A DNA stretch of 64,000 nucleotides from Labyrinthula sp. Ha (GCA_015227615.1 JAALGZ010000002.1:2294001-2358000); one strand, 5' to 3'. Counted from the stretch's first letter, positions 1-11,296 are shown. Notes: a model not told the origin generated them from the sequence alone. Made by a program: numbers and translations.

Positions 1-1182
1 AAAATGTTTTTACTCTTCATAGTAAGCCTATTCTGACTCTCATGAGTTGGATTTAAACTCTTACACGTGCTATTAATCGGATTATCTTACTAATAAACTA
101 TAATCAAATCATTTTTCATAAGATATGTGGGAATGCAGAAGTATTTACAACCAGTAAACATTCTACTTATTATGTGTTAGCTGTTTCTGACTAACAACTT
201 TACTTCAGTCATTTGCCTTGTTTTCCAAAAAAAATTACCCACAGAAGATATACCTGACATCATCAACCATTTGCTGCTATAAAATCTTCCATTATATTTA
301 TTTTCCAATACGCAAAAGCACCCATGACATCCAAAAATTAACTTAGCTATTTCTCGAGAATAAACATCCACAAATCATTTTAATCTGTTGTATTCTATAG
401 AGTTTGAAGTTCCCAAAAGAATTTTTTATGTCTTTTAGACGTTCCCGAAATTAAATTCTAGTTTATTATGTGCTATATCATAAAATCTCGTTCCATAAGT
501 ATATTTTTTATTGAGTTTTTTTCTTCTCCATGTTTCGATACTTACTCCAGGACCATAGCCGTGAAGTTAATTGTAGAGTGGAAGCTTCCTGTATCATCAC
601 AAGAAAAGAATAAGATATAAAGTATAACTGTATTAAGTAATAAAAACTTTTAAGAAATTAATGATAAAAGTGTTATTTAAGGAATACAAACGATTTAACA
701 CGCTGAGACTTTATTTGGAGCAATGTCCTTTACTCGTCTGTGCAAGTGGCCATCTCCTGTGTCCAATCAACAAGTCGTTAAAGTTAAGAGATGAAACTAA
801 TTATTTAAAAATAAGGAAAAAATATATTCTTTCACCCTACCACAAAGTTTTGATAGTCTAACTATTTAGTCTCCAGTTGTGTCCAGTTTGTTTAATGATA
901 TCCAATGGCATTGAAGTACTGTGATTTCAACTGAACTAAGACAAACAAGTCTATGTAAACTGATGTGAAAGAGAGTCCAATGACAATAAATAGTATTTAA
1001 ACCTGTGATTATAATCCTTTTTCTTCTGTATTAGTCTTATACTGGTCTAGTTCTAAACAAGTCTCTTTTGAATGTACTTATATGTTTTGAGGATAATATT
1101 GCATTACCGTGAACTTTATTGCTCATAAACAAATCTTTATCTCCACAAACAACTCCATCATCTGAACTCTACAGCAGAAACT
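1..1182. other. Gene-free stretch at left edge
   Basis: I see no supportable gene here. The open frames present are at most 66 codons, have no recognisable motif and lie in AT-rich sequence of the same character as the other spacers. The last 80 bases hold the probable promoter of the first gene, including a CATTACC motif at 1102. Confidence 0.5.
1102..1108 (+). promoter_or_regulatory. CATTACC upstream motif, gene at 1183
   Basis: The heptamer CATTACC, in the context TTGCATTACCG, lies 75 bp before the start codon. The same motif recurs before other plus-strand genes in this window (3437, 10059, 11290 and weaker forms at 20664 and 29515). This suggests a core promoter or initiator element. 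Its function is inferred from position only. Confidence 0.35.
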
Positions 1183-1512
1183 ATGCCACAAAATTCGACT
1201 TTTAAAAAGAAACGGAAAGGAAATCTTCATACAAAACGTAAAAATGCTCCCAAGAAAATGAAACAGAAGAATAAAAGAGCCCGAGACAAAAAAACAACTG
1301 CACTGCTACATAAAAATATTGAGAACCTATGTGCTGCTAAAGTTGTACGAAACAACGAACGAATGCATCTAGCCGACATAAAGGATAGAGGTGTTGAACA
1401 GCATAATATTGAAATGCAGAAAAGGGTTAAGGCCTCCAAAACAAAGCGAGATCAGCAAAAAATTCAGATTGCCCAATTACAACGTGCCTCAAAATTAGCC
1501 CTTAAACGTTAA
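1183..1512 (+). CDS. Small lysine/arginine-rich protein, probably nucleolar
   Basis: A 109-residue, very basic protein. The first 40 residues are almost entirely Lys/Arg/Asn/Gln (FKKKRKGN, then KRKNAPKKMKQKNKRARDKK), followed by a predicted amphipathic helix from about residue 44 to the end. Its size and layout resemble the small UPF0390/DUF2462 group of basic proteins and many nucleolar assembly factors, but I cannot match it firmly. Neighbouring genes for RPL15 and UTP14 make a ribosome-biogenesis role plausible. The start ATG is the first in the frame and follows a CATTACC motif by 75 bp. The stop codon overlaps the next gene's ATG by one base (TAATG). No intron joining the two frames could be found. 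Confidence 0.6.
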   Translation: MPQNSTFKKKRKGNLHTKRKNAPKKMKQKNKRARDKKTTALLHKNIENLCAAKVVRNNERMHLADIKDRGVEQHNIEMQKRVKASKTKRDQQKIQIAQLQRASKLALKR

Positions 1513-2720
1513 TGAATGAAAACACTTTTGAATCCAGCTCCTCTTTTGACTCCTCCTCAACTCTATCCTTAAAATGTCCAGAAGTGAGAATATTAAAGAG
1601 ACCAAAATTAAGTCTTAGAAGTTTAGTTCCAAGAAGAAGAAGACTTTCCATTCCAAATTTGTTTGCATTTAGGAAAGAAAATTTTAAATTTCCTTCATTT
1701 TCACCAAGAAAACTTGAGCAAAGACAAAGAATCGAAACCAAAGTAGAAGAAATATTTGAAGAAAAACAAACTCCTGTGTTAGAACCTTTGCAGGAGACAA
1801 ATGTCTTTAATTATTGGATTGACAAGACTACAAGAGATAAGTTTGAAGAGTTCTTGAAAAAAATAGAGTTCATGTCTGACGAAAAAGTTTTAAGAAAGTT
1901 TCAAATTTTTGAAGATCTTCCAATTGTGTTTTTTCTTTCTCTTTATAATGAAATTCGTTCAATAAAAGCAGAAGAGAAAAAGAAACTTTTCAAAACTATA
2001 TTGATTATTTTCCACGGCATGAAAGGAAACTATTTGAAGGCAATTGTAAAAGAATTTCATATCTTACTCTTCAATTTAGGAAGATCGTCATATAAAGAAA
2101 ACTTTAGATTATTTCTTACCTGTCTTTTAGTTGAAGAAAAGATGCTCAACAAAGAGGAAAGCAAAGTTAAAGCTACAAATCCTAGAAACGCTGAAGAGGT
2201 TGAGGTGATAAAGTTTTTCAACAACGAATTCTTCCCACTTTATAAGAAGATTTATAATGAAAGTGAAAGAAATATTAATAAAACTTCTTTAGTTTTATTT
2301 TGTTTTAGAGAAGCTCATGAAGCTGCAGAGAATCTGTGGGAAAGGTGGGTTCCAAAACATCAAAGACATTTCCAATGGAAAGCATTAACGAAGAATTTAG
2401 AGCAACTAACACCTTCCAGAATTTCAAGTTTCAAAGGTATTTTACGAGTTTATGTAGTTTCACAATTTCACCAAGGAATTAAATTAAGCCAATTGAAGTT
2501 CAGAAGAAAATATGTTGAGATAAAACAAGGTAGATTGAGTTTCGATGAAGAAAATATTGCACTAAATGAAGCCAAAGTTAGACAGATAGTCCGTGAAAAG
2601 CACTTTCATAAAGTAACTTTGATGATTCAAACTTCTAAAGTATTTTTCTTTCAAAAATCAAAAGAAACAGACATCAGTGAAGAAAAGTTGTTTACTCTTA
2701 TAAACTTTGAGACATATTAA
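1512..2720 (+). CDS. Conserved-looking protein of unknown function, 402 aa
   Basis: I do not recognise this family. The first 25 residues are Ser/Thr/Phe-rich and look disordered. A basic stretch (about residues 28-70, with RRRRLS) follows, and from about residue 85 the protein is predominantly helical with alternating charged and Leu/Ile/Phe residues. There is no signal peptide and no clear membrane segment. The ATG shares its A with the upstream gene's TAA stop. This leaves no room for its own upstream promoter, so it is either translated from a two-gene mRNA or transcribed from inside the upstream gene. Its stop is separated by one base from the stop of RPL15 on the opposite strand. A role linked to ribosome assembly is guilt by association only. 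Confidence 0.7.
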   Translation: MNENTFESSSSFDSSSTLSLKCPEVRILKRPKLSLRSLVPRRRRLSIPNLFAFRKENFKFPSFSPRKLEQRQRIETKVEEIFEEKQTPVLEPLQETNVFNYWIDKTTRDKFEEFLKKIEFMSDEKVLRKFQIFEDLPIVFFLSLYNEIRSIKAEEKKKLFKTILIIFHGMKGNYLKAIVKEFHILLFNLGRSSYKENFRLFLTCLLVEEKMLNKEESKVKATNPRNAEEVEVIKFFNNEFFPLYKKIYNESERNINKTSLVLFCFREAHEAAENLWERWVPKHQRHFQWKALTKNLEQLTPSRISSFKGILRVYVVSQFHQGIKLSQLKFRRKYVEIKQGRLSFDEENIALNEAKVRQIVREKHFHKVTLMIQTSKVFFFQKSKETDISEEKLFTLINFETY

Positions 2721-2721
2721 A

Positions 2722-3339
2722 TTATCTGTATCTCCACAATTTAAGAGTATTTCTGCTTTTCCAGTTTCTTCTTCTAGATCCACCTTTGGTCTTGTTCGCT
2801 TTATGTCCTTTAACTTTTAGTCCTCTGTATTTCTTTCCAGCACTTGTTAACCCTCTAAGCTCTCTATGCTTAGATACACCTTTGCAGATCCAGTTAATAT
2901 TTGGATCAGAGCGAATAGTTTTGTGAAAAGCATCTACAAGAATAACTTCAAAATATTTGTAGGTGGAATCTTGGTTTACCCAGTATGAATTTAGAACTCT
3001 CAATCCTCCTAATCTCTTTCCAGCTCTTTGTTCTGCAAGTGCTCTCAAGTTAACAACAGGTTTAAGTTGCGTGATACCATGGTGTTTTGGTTTTCCGTAC
3101 ACAATTCCCTTGGCATTGTGTCTTTTTCTTCCTCCTCTTCGCACAGCCACTCTGTAAACCACGTAGCCTTGTTTAGCTTTATATCCCAATCTGTGAGCTT
3201 TTTCAGTTCTAGATGGGCGAGGAAGTCGCCAAATGTTTGGAAGTTGGCGGTATTCCCATGCACGTACACGGAGTAAGAATCTCATAACATCAGATTGTTT
3301 CTTACGCCATAATTCATTGACGTATTTGTAGCAGCCCAT
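2722..3339 (-). CDS. RPL15: 60S ribosomal protein L15 (eL15)
   Basis: A full-length, intronless 205-residue eL15, matching the usual 204-206 residues. It is a structural protein of the large cytosolic ribosomal subunit that binds 28S rRNA. Family signatures are intact: the N-terminal [20 protein letters not shown], the [15 protein letters not shown] segment, [24 protein letters not shown], and the basic C-terminal tail with [17 protein letters not shown]. The start is the only ATG that gives the canonical MGxYKY N-terminus. It is divergent from UTP14, with 149 bp between start codons holding a CATTACC motif, so the two ribosome genes probably share a bidirectional promoter. It is convergent with the unknown 402-aa gene with a one-base gap, so their 3' UTRs must overlap. 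Confidence 0.98.
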   Translation of the reverse strand: MGCYKYVNELWRKKQSDVMRFLLRVRAWEYRQLPNIWRLPRPSRTEKAHRLGYKAKQGYVVYRVAVRRGGRKRHNAKGIVYGKPKHHGITQLKPVVNLRALAEQRAGKRLGGLRVLNSYWVNQDSTYKYFEVILVDAFHKTIRSDPNINWICKGVSKHRELRGLTSAGKKYRGLKVKGHKANKTKGGSRRRNWKSRNTLKLWRYR

Positions 3340-3436
3340 TGTTTGCTCTTTTGTTTTTGTTGGTTAGTATCGACAAAGTTGGATAACAAACAGTTTAGGA
3401 TTTTGGGCAAATATCAATTGCATCAACATAGTATGA

Positions 3437-3443
3437 CATTACC
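3437..3443 (+). promoter_or_regulatory. CATTACC motif in RPL15/UTP14 divergent promoter
   Basis: CATTACC in the context ATGACATTACCGTA lies 45 bp before the UTP14 start codon and about 100 bp from the RPL15 start on the other strand. It matches the motif upstream of the genes at 1183, 10167 and 11358. Its role in transcription is inferred. Confidence 0.35.
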
Positions 3444-3488
3444 GTACTATGCATTCTTTGAAGCCATTAACCATACTTAACTAGAAAA

Positions 3489-5318
3489 ATGAGTGATTCA
3501 GATGAAGAGATAGATTCTGATTTTTCGTTGAATTCAGAAGACGAAAATAAAGAAAAGATAGATTTTAGTCAACTTCAATCAAAATTAAATTGTTCTACCA
3601 ATAATAATTCCATCAAGGATGTAAAACCACAGAGCAAGCTCACCCTTTCCTCTTTACTCAACAAGAACAATAAATTATCTCAATTCAATACCAAACTAAC
3701 AGAAAAAATATCAAAACTCAATTCTAAGCAATCTTTAAAAATTCATGCTGTATCAAGAACAACCTCTTCTCTGCTTCAAAGGACAACAGCTTATGATTCT
3801 GCAAAAACAGAGTTGGCTGAATTTAATCCCCAAATCAATGCCATGAAAAATGCAGCGTCAATAAACTTTTCAGAAGTGACGAATGGACCTGAAAATAGTT
3901 CTTTAGATGCTTTAATAACAAAATTCAAGTATGATGATGAAAACCCGCTGGAAAAACAACTTTCTTCAATTTTGACCAAACTGAATAAAAAGTCAGCCGA
4001 ATCTATAGAAAAAGAAGAAGAAGCATTGAAAACGCAAAATCTTAGTTTTGAAGAATTAAAGAAAAGGAAAAGAGAGTTGGGTAAAATGAGAGACCAGATG
4101 GTTTTTCAGCAAGCTAAGTTTAAGAGAAATAAAAAAATAAAGTCAAAAGAATATCATAGACATTTAAAGAAAAGTTTGAAGAACCAAATTAAGAAATTAA
4201 ATGTTGATGAAGAAGTCTTAGAAATGAGTGAAATAAGGCGCAAAAAAAATGAAGTAAATAGTAGTAAATACTTGAAAGGTCTTCTTAAATTGAAGAAGAA
4301 AAGTGGAGTGAATAGCATGAACTCTCAAAAGAAGAAGGTTATGCTAGAGCAATTGCAAAGAGAAGAAGAGCTTAATCGTAGGGTTAGGAATATGTTTGAT
4401 GTAAACTCTGAAAGTGAAGACGAGAAAACCGAGGATGTTGATGAAGTATTGGAGAAACCTAAAGGCGTTATGGGAATGGCTTTTATGCAGAAAAAAGATG
4501 AAGATACTGCAAAAGAAGTTGATTTCAAATCGAATGAGTTACATTTTGGAAGGGGAAAATTTGGTGATCGAAAAAACAAAGCAGAGACCTCAGAAGATTT
4601 GCTTCAAGTAGAGAAAAACCCTTGGGTTGAGAAAGCTGTTAAACATGTTGGCGATGAGAATGATGATAAAGTTGTTGTAGATGTGAAGAAAGCAATGAAC
4701 TTTAAAATAAATAATCTTGAATTTAAATTAGATGAACCGGAAGCCAATACTAATCAATCTAATTCAAGGAAGGAATTAAGAGCAAATTATCATGTGGATT
4801 CCACTCCTTTTCTGGTTGAAAAAGCTGAGGAAAATGGTGAGAAAAAGAAAAAGAAGTTGACAAAAGAAGAAAGAAAACGTGAGCTGATGCGCCGTGCCTT
4901 TGGTAATGCAGGTGTTCCTGAGTTTGAAAGTGAAGAAGAAGATGAAGCTTTGAAACAAGAAGAAAAAGGAACAGAAAAGTTAGATGGTTGGGGAGATTGG
5001 ACAGGAATTGATTACCCAAAACGAAAGAAAAGAAGGAAAAAGAAAACACAAGATAAGAATCAAGTGAATAAACGGGTAAGAATAAAAGAAAACAGAAGTG
5101 CTCAAAAAAAATTTGGGGTGACAAAATTGCCTTATCCATTTAAAACTGTAGAAGAATATGAACGAAGTATCATGCTTCCTATAGGACAAGAATGGAATAC
5201 TGCTGAAACTTTTGATAAATTAACAAAACCAGAGTATCAAGTTAGAGCGGGAGATATTATACAACCATTGCAAAAAAGTAAAAAGGAAATAGAAAGTTCT
5301 GATTCAGAAGATGAATAG
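3489..5318 (+). CDS. UTP14: U3 snoRNA-associated protein Utp14
   Basis: A 609-residue Utp14 homolog, a subunit of the small-subunit processome that activates the Dhr1 helicase during 18S rRNA maturation in the nucleolus. Hallmarks are in the C-terminal third: KRELMRRAFGNAGVPEFESE (about residues 462-481), the GWGDWTG motif near residue 500, a KRKKRRKKK basic run, and the diagnostic tail LPYPFKTVEEYERSIMLPIG followed by QEWNT and a glycine-containing segment leading to DIIQPL. The N-terminus is acidic and disordered (SDSDEE), as is usual. It is somewhat shorter than animal and yeast homologs (about 770-900 residues). There is no intron. It shares the divergent promoter region with RPL15. The long antisense open frames inside it are artefacts of its AAG/GAA-rich codons. 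Confidence 0.94.
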   Translation: MSDSDEEIDSDFSLNSEDENKEKIDFSQLQSKLNCSTNNNSIKDVKPQSKLTLSSLLNKNNKLSQFNTKLTEKISKLNSKQSLKIHAVSRTTSSLLQRTTAYDSAKTELAEFNPQINAMKNAASINFSEVTNGPENSSLDALITKFKYDDENPLEKQLSSILTKLNKKSAESIEKEEEALKTQNLSFEELKKRKRELGKMRDQMVFQQAKFKRNKKIKSKEYHRHLKKSLKNQIKKLNVDEEVLEMSEIRRKKNEVNSSKYLKGLLKLKKKSGVNSMNSQKKKVMLEQLQREEELNRRVRNMFDVNSESEDEKTEDVDEVLEKPKGVMGMAFMQKKDEDTAKEVDFKSNELHFGRGKFGDRKNKAETSEDLLQVEKNPWVEKAVKHVGDENDDKVVVDVKKAMNFKINNLEFKLDEPEANTNQSNSRKELRANYHVDSTPFLVEKAEENGEKKKKKLTKEERKRELMRRAFGNAGVPEFESEEEDEALKQEEKGTEKLDGWGDWTGIDYPKRKKRRKKKTQDKNQVNKRVRIKENRSAQKKFGVTKLPYPFKTVEEYERSIMLPIGQEWNTAETFDKLTKPEYQVRAGDIIQPLQKSKKEIESSDSEDE

Positions 5319-8300
5319 CCGCAAGTTAAGGATTCTCCATGGGTTCACACTCCCTTGTTTCGCATTTACCTGTAACCTATTTCTTGGGCACCAAGCAGGT
5401 TTTCTTACTTGAAGACTAAGTGAAGCCTTTATTTTCTGGATTGAAAGTGAAAGATGAGTGTATCGGATGCTAAAAATATTCTTATTCAAGCAAATGCGTT
5501 TTCTAAGAAGCTAGATATTACGATAAAGCGCAGGAGCTGCTGCTAGTATTGATCTCCTTAGAAGGTTGAATTAGGAACCAAATTCGCCTTCTAAGATGGT
5601 TAAATGTTGTCCAACCCATTTTGTAAGTTGATGATTGCCTTTTAATTTTTCTCTCTCCCGGGCTGCTAGATTCTAAAAATCAGATGGTTATCGTGCTTTG
5701 TACTTGTACAGAGATTAAAAACTTTTTCCAGAGAAATCCTACATCCAATTGCCTTTCTTAAAGATTCTAGTTCTGGCTTAAATTTTTTGCTCTCGTTGTT
5801 GCAGTTCAGATGTGGTTTAAGAAGCTCCAAATATTTTTATGCCTGTAAATTTGTCCAACCAGATTTTACAGGAAGAAAATTTTAATATTATCAGTTCCAC
5901 CTTACCAGAAAAAATCTTCTGTTCGAATCAACATGTCTTTAGAATCCGAGCAAGGTAAGACCTTAATCCGTAAATCCGGTCCAGAGATTAATACTTACCA
6001 ATTTGTATTTCCAAGATTCCTTGAAAAATATGCATTTATAACATAGCTCATTGCCCTTTTGTGTAGTGGAGTGAAGATACGTAGATAACAGAAAATGGTA
6101 AACCACTTGTGTAAAAAAAAATTGAAGGGCATCCCTGGTGTTCTTCACTTATTCCACAAATATCTTCCTTCATGGTCAGAAAACCCAAGAACAAACAATG
6201 AATCTTTCATTCATTTCACTAAATTATTATGCTCTTAATTACTTGCTAATGCTGAGTCATATAAGCTCATTGATAAAAAATATATTTTTTACTAGGATCA
6301 CCCACAAGCTTCAAGGTTAAATCTGGTGCCTACATACCAGGCGTAGACTTTTCAGATAAAACACGATGGAGAAAATAGCGATTTCGTTACTTTTGTGGAA
6401 TGAAATTATTCTTTAACATGGTCTTGAAGTGATCTTTGGTATATTACATTTGAGCGTTTAGGCTGAGATATTTTTAATCTACCGCTTATAGTTCCATTTA
6501 TCTCTATCTTAGTTGCCCTTTACAGATTACTGTTCTTATGTTTTATTGCTATTGGACAATTAAACAATGACTCCAAATAGAAACAGCGGAATTTGTCTAA
6601 TGGATTGATCATGAATTAGTATATCATTTCCTTGTCTTAAGAATATCTTTATCAAAGCGTTTCTCCAGCTGATAAAAACTGGTTAAATATTATGAAATGG
6701 TTCATGATAAGAGCGTAACTCTAATTAGATATATCATAATCTGCTGTTCAAATTATCTGGTGCAGTATAGATCTTTCTCCTCATAAATTTCTATCCAGAG
6801 ATGAGAATAAGTGGGAGTTAATAGTAGGACCGGCGACACTTCAATAGATAAACATAATAGACACATGAACCAATGGTTTAATGCAAGAAGTTTCTTAATG
6901 ATAAATTTAATTCAAAGTAGACGAAAAAATAGCATTGAGACAGTTCTCTTTGAACTAATAACTCTGAAAATGTACTTTTCAGATCATTGAAGTATCTCAT
7001 GCGGACCTAAGACAAGAAGAGCAGAGAGATGTTTTGTTGCTTGGTTAGACACTTAAACTGTTTGTGTTAGTTCAAAGCCATATTAACAATTAATAAAGTG
7101 ATGCAAGTTTATTATACTATACAGTAGGTCTTTTGCGATTGGGTTGCGCGTATTTATAAGGTAATAACTCGAAACAATGAGAGACATTATTTCTTCAATG
7201 TAAAATAACGTGCTAATTTTTATTAAGTATATTTTAAAAAGGGTATGTGCCCCGTGAAATATGTTAAGAACTACCCATGCACAGTTTTTCATCAATTTTA
7301 CCCTGAATATTTGTTCTTTAGGATTATTTTATCACCATAAGCTTGGTTATATCTTTTCATTACATACCATTATATTGTGTGAATTAATACAATTAAACCA
7401 GTTTGTATAATTTTTGGGATTCAAATACTTTTTGACGAATATCTGTATATATAGCTAAACTTATATTTGATAGGAATCTGAAAAAATAAGAAACAGAGGA
7501 AGCTCATGAAATATTATGAACTTTGCGCCGCATTTCCAGTTTGGGTACTTGTAACCAAGTTTTGAAGTATCTATTGTAGACAGCTGTAGATGCTGATAAG
7601 AATTGCCAATGAGAAAAAATATTTCGTTTCTGATTATCAGAAAAAAACTTAAAATTTTGTTCTTGTCAAATGACCCTGATTTTATTATACACAATAGCTT
7701 ACATTTGATATTAAACTGGGCATTTTATTTTAATTTTATCCACCTGAATTTATTGCAGAAAACTAATAATTATGAATATTAGAGGAATGAAACTGGTATT
7801 TCTTGGGATCAACCATTAAGGAAATATAGCTAAGAAATTACTCAACAAATTAAAATACACCCAACTACACCCCGATGGCAGATAGTTACTTAACCTTTTA
7901 TGGATTTTGCCTTTTTTCCGAATGGAAAATACTGATTAATCGAAGCTTGGTCACAGATGTATGCTACACAACTTATTCTAACTATTTCCCTTGTATTTAG
8001 TCAATTCTAGGTTCTAAGGTTCATTTCGACTGCAACCTAAAATTCTAATAAGCTTCCTCCACAAGTTACATAATCGTTATGTAGCCATGGATACGTGAAT
8101 AGAAAAATAGAGAAATGCACGTATTGCTCTAAGAAGGCATGATATATATGGTTCTGTTACCGAGCATAATGGGTTGTTTTATATCTTACAAACAAAATAG
8201 GCAAGGTGGAGGTAGAGATTCTTATTATTACCCTTTTCATTATTGTGCTTTTCAGTGGATCTAGCATAATCAACGAAAATACAAGAGCTCATCTAAGTGA

Positions 8301-10166
8301 TTAAAGATTAAACATTTCTCTTACAATTGAAAAAAAGTAACCTGATTCTACCCTTCAATATAATTTCTTATATACTACTTTAATCCATATAGGCTATAAC
8401 ATATATACATAATTTTAGCTACAACATTAAGTAGAGGGAGAATGTTGTTGTAAATTTAGAAATCAGACTTTTTTGTCGTATTGTATAGCCCAGACAGGAG
8501 TATTTAGTATAGATGATGGCTTATTTTAATATTTTGATAGTTTTTTTTTGGTATTGAATATATATTTGCAGCAAGATACACGGGATAACTTAGACATTAA
8601 TGTTTATGCTACCCTTTTAATCTATTCTTATTTTGCGGAAACAATGTTGTATTATGGACTTTATTTTAGGTACTTTTTACCCAAAATATTTTTGTTGCGG
8701 ATAAAGAGAGCCTCAATAATTTTATTTCTTATACACAACTTATTTTTCATAAGTTTCAAGCTAGCTGGCTACTAACGATGTTCAATTCAATTTCATTTCT
8801 TCAGCATTGTTAGAAGCCTCCGATTAGTTGAAGCATTGTACGTATTAAAGCTTACTCTAACCAAAAAAATGTTTCATTGCAACATGAGAAAAATCCTTGG
8901 GCTTGACTTTAAACTCTGTATAATGTATTAAATGTATTAGCTAAGTAGAATTAATTATATCAGAAACATAGAAATGGGTCGTAATTCGTTATATTGTTCA
9001 GATAAAGGGTTAAAGAATAAGTACATAGATAAAAGAGAGAAACATTCATAATATAATGTATTAATTTTAATTTTGATGAGCAATTTTCTTACTCTTAGGT
9101 AGGGTACCTAGTGTGTCCTATGGATGTTCATAGTGTTTCTTCAAAATCTTAAGTTTAATTTCTATTATCAACCTGGCAGCAAGCACATTTAACTATACAG
9201 CTGAAAATAAATGAAAGTAAAATAACTAGTTTTGTCAATTACAAAAAATAATTAATAACACCAAAACGTACACTACCTGATGGCATAATCATTATTAACG
9301 CGTGCAACACTCTTGACATTGATAATATCTATTCGATTTCTTTTGCTCTTTAAGCATGATAATTTGCCAACTGTATTGATAGCTACTTGATATTTTTTTT
9401 GTAAATCTATACTATGGAAATTTTTCCTACATATATATATTTGTTCAATATATAGATGGCTTACTTAACCTTCAGAATGATATCATAATCATTTGACAGG
9501 AACAAAAGTGACAACACTCAAGTTGATATACTGTCATAAACTCAGAATCAAAACTTTTATGACTAATTCTAGTGGCATTAATGTTTAAAGAACATCAAAA
9601 TATTTAACAACTATTTTAATGTGCTGGATTAATATTCTCAGCATCATATCCCTGTTACACGCTGGAAAAACTTTTTTCTTCATGTGTTTTTAACCTATCA
9701 ACAGTTTCCAATGAAAAATTTATTATCATAATTCTAATCCTGTTTTATACGTAAAAAATATACAAGACGCTTGATATTATAATTAAGTATTAATATTTTA
9801 GCGATTCAGTCTCTTCAAAGAGGTTGCAGCTTGAATAAACTTTTCCGAAGTTCATTTGCAGCACTACAAAGAGTTCAAGAGTTTATTGACTAAGTTATAG
9901 AGCTAAAGCTACCATACTTTCAACTAATATCACAACTATGTGTTTCTGAATGTTTTAAATGTTTTCTATTCAATATTCACTATTGAGAACCCTTTTGTAG
10001 CCTGTCTTACGTTGTGTAAATCTATTCGCGTAGATTGGTGAAAAATATCCCAATGTTGCATTACCCGCGGGAATAAATCACGGGAAAATATCACGGCAGA
10101 ATGAGCTTTCGACAAAATAAACAAAGAGAACAAAGATAACTTGTACAAGTAGAAATAGCAAAGGTT
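5319..10166. other. 4.8-kb gene-free stretch
   Basis: No gene, RNA gene or repeat could be supported. Open frames reach at most about 77 codons and show no domain or paired GT...TAG joins that would extend them. There is no obvious tandem repeat or terminal inverted repeat. The last 110 bp hold the presumed promoter of the AlkB-like gene, with TTGCATTACCCG at 10057. Confidence 0.5.
10059..10065 (+). promoter_or_regulatory. CATTACC upstream motif, AlkB-like gene
   Basis: The motif lies in the context TTGCATTACCC, about 100 bp before the ATG at 10167. The nine-base core TTGCATTACC is the same as at 1100. A GC-rich CCGCGGG palindrome follows immediately. Function is inferred from recurrence. 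Confidence 0.35.
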
Positions 10167-11173
10167 ATGACGAATAAGGATCGTGTTAACTCAGTTCCAA
10201 GTATTGGTTCTACTTCATTAGGGTCTGACATAACTACAGAGACCTCCCGCATTGACATAGTGATCTTGGAAGATGTTGATGAGAAACAAGTATTAGACTA
10301 ACTTCTTTATGTTTAGGTTCTTGAAGAAACTAAAATATACATTATCCCTAAGTTTTTAAGTTATGCAGATGATTATAGATTAGCTTATCAACTTACGAAA
10401 GAACTGGAAGGCAACGGGAAACAAAGATACTTCAAAAAACACAACGAGGAAGGACTTTTTTCAAGTATAAAAAAATCACCACAAAGACTTGAATCACTGA
10501 TTCCAATACTGGAAAAGCTAAGGCATAAACTTGTACTAGAAGATGAACATGGTATTGAAACAAAGCTATTTTGTTTTGCTGATGGAAACGACTATAGAGA
10601 ACCACGTACTCGTGCAAATAAGAAGAGAGGGAAAAAACAGAATATTGTATCTCTTTTTTACATGGGAGAAACGAGAAGTTTATTATTCAGGAGCGATAAA
10701 GGGAATAGTATAAAGTTTACTTTTGGTTAGTTATAGGCGAGGTTTCCTTACCTGTTGAAAATGGAACTTTGTTGTTCTTCAATAAAGAAATGGAGGCGAA
10801 ATGGGGTTATGGGGTTGAGAAGGTTGCATCAGATATGAATTTAGGGGGAACTTATCAATGTATTCTCTGGGGATTTAGCTCACTATTAAAAAAACAGGAT
10901 GTTTCTCAACTAGAAGTGGCTGAGAAAACATTGACGGAAAAAAAGGGTTTTAAACCAAAGAAGTATCATCATTTCTATAAAGATTCCAAGAAAAAGGAGC
11001 AATTTATATGTGACAGTCAAAAGTTAGAAAATTTTCATTGCGGTGAAGGGGATACACAAAGCGAACCCATACTAGAGATGGCCTCAGCTCCAAAAATCGT
11101 TTCTCCATCGCTCTCTGAAAGTAAGAGTGCGAAAAGTAAAATTCAGCGATATGAAGTTAGAGGGAAAAACTAA
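10167..11173 (+). CDS. AlkB-like fold protein lacking iron ligands
   Basis: Three exons (10167-10289, 10317-10707, 10737-11173) joined by 27- and 29-nt introns give 316 residues. The layout follows the AlkB branch of the 2-oxoglutarate/Fe(II) dioxygenases: IYIIPKFLS near residue 47, a substrate-lid region, then LFCFADGNDY, NIVSLFYMGETRSLLFR, and SLPVENGTLLFF followed by KWGYGVEK. In active AlkB proteins the iron is held by HxD after the DG.D segment and by a His after the tryptophan. Here those places read EPRTRAN and GYG, so the ligands appear to be absent. If the fold call is right, this is a catalytically dead binding or adaptor version. The C-terminus is basic and disordered. The introns show no long branch-site consensus, though the first carries ACTAAC. 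A match to a different double-stranded beta-helix family remains possible. Confidence 0.6.
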
Positions 11174-11289
11174 ATATTAGAAAAGCACTAAGTATAATTT
11201 TGATATATCATTTCTTCTTTTTTTATGGAGTTTTCATCTTATGCTGTTAAACGGTTAGGTTATGTACTATTTAGGTAAAAACAGTGGTG

Positions 11290-11296
11290 CATTACC
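11290..11296 (+). promoter_or_regulatory. CATTACC upstream motif, GCK gene
   Basis: CATTACC in the context GGTGCATTACCATAT lies 61 bp before the ATG at 11358, within the 184-bp spacer after the preceding gene. It is the same octamer (GCATTACC) as at 1101 and 10058. Confidence 0.35.

Noticed and set aside
661-861. 66-codon frame near the left edge
   Set aside because: No domain, ordinary length for chance in this composition, and no promoter motif.
1183-2720. One spliced gene made from the 109-aa and 402-aa frames
   Set aside because: Every plausible donor/acceptor pair near the junction, including a 30-nt GTTAAT...CCAG segment, lands in the wrong frame and meets a stop.
4759-5139. Long antisense open frames inside UTP14
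   Set aside because: They arise from AAG/GAA-rich codons of the sense gene, contain poly-Phe/Leu/Ser runs and have no homology signal.
10730-10736. An 11-nt GTTAG...TATAG intron in the AlkB-like gene
   Set aside because: It would also keep frame, but a 29-nt intron sharing the same acceptor (10708-10736) matches the size class of all others.
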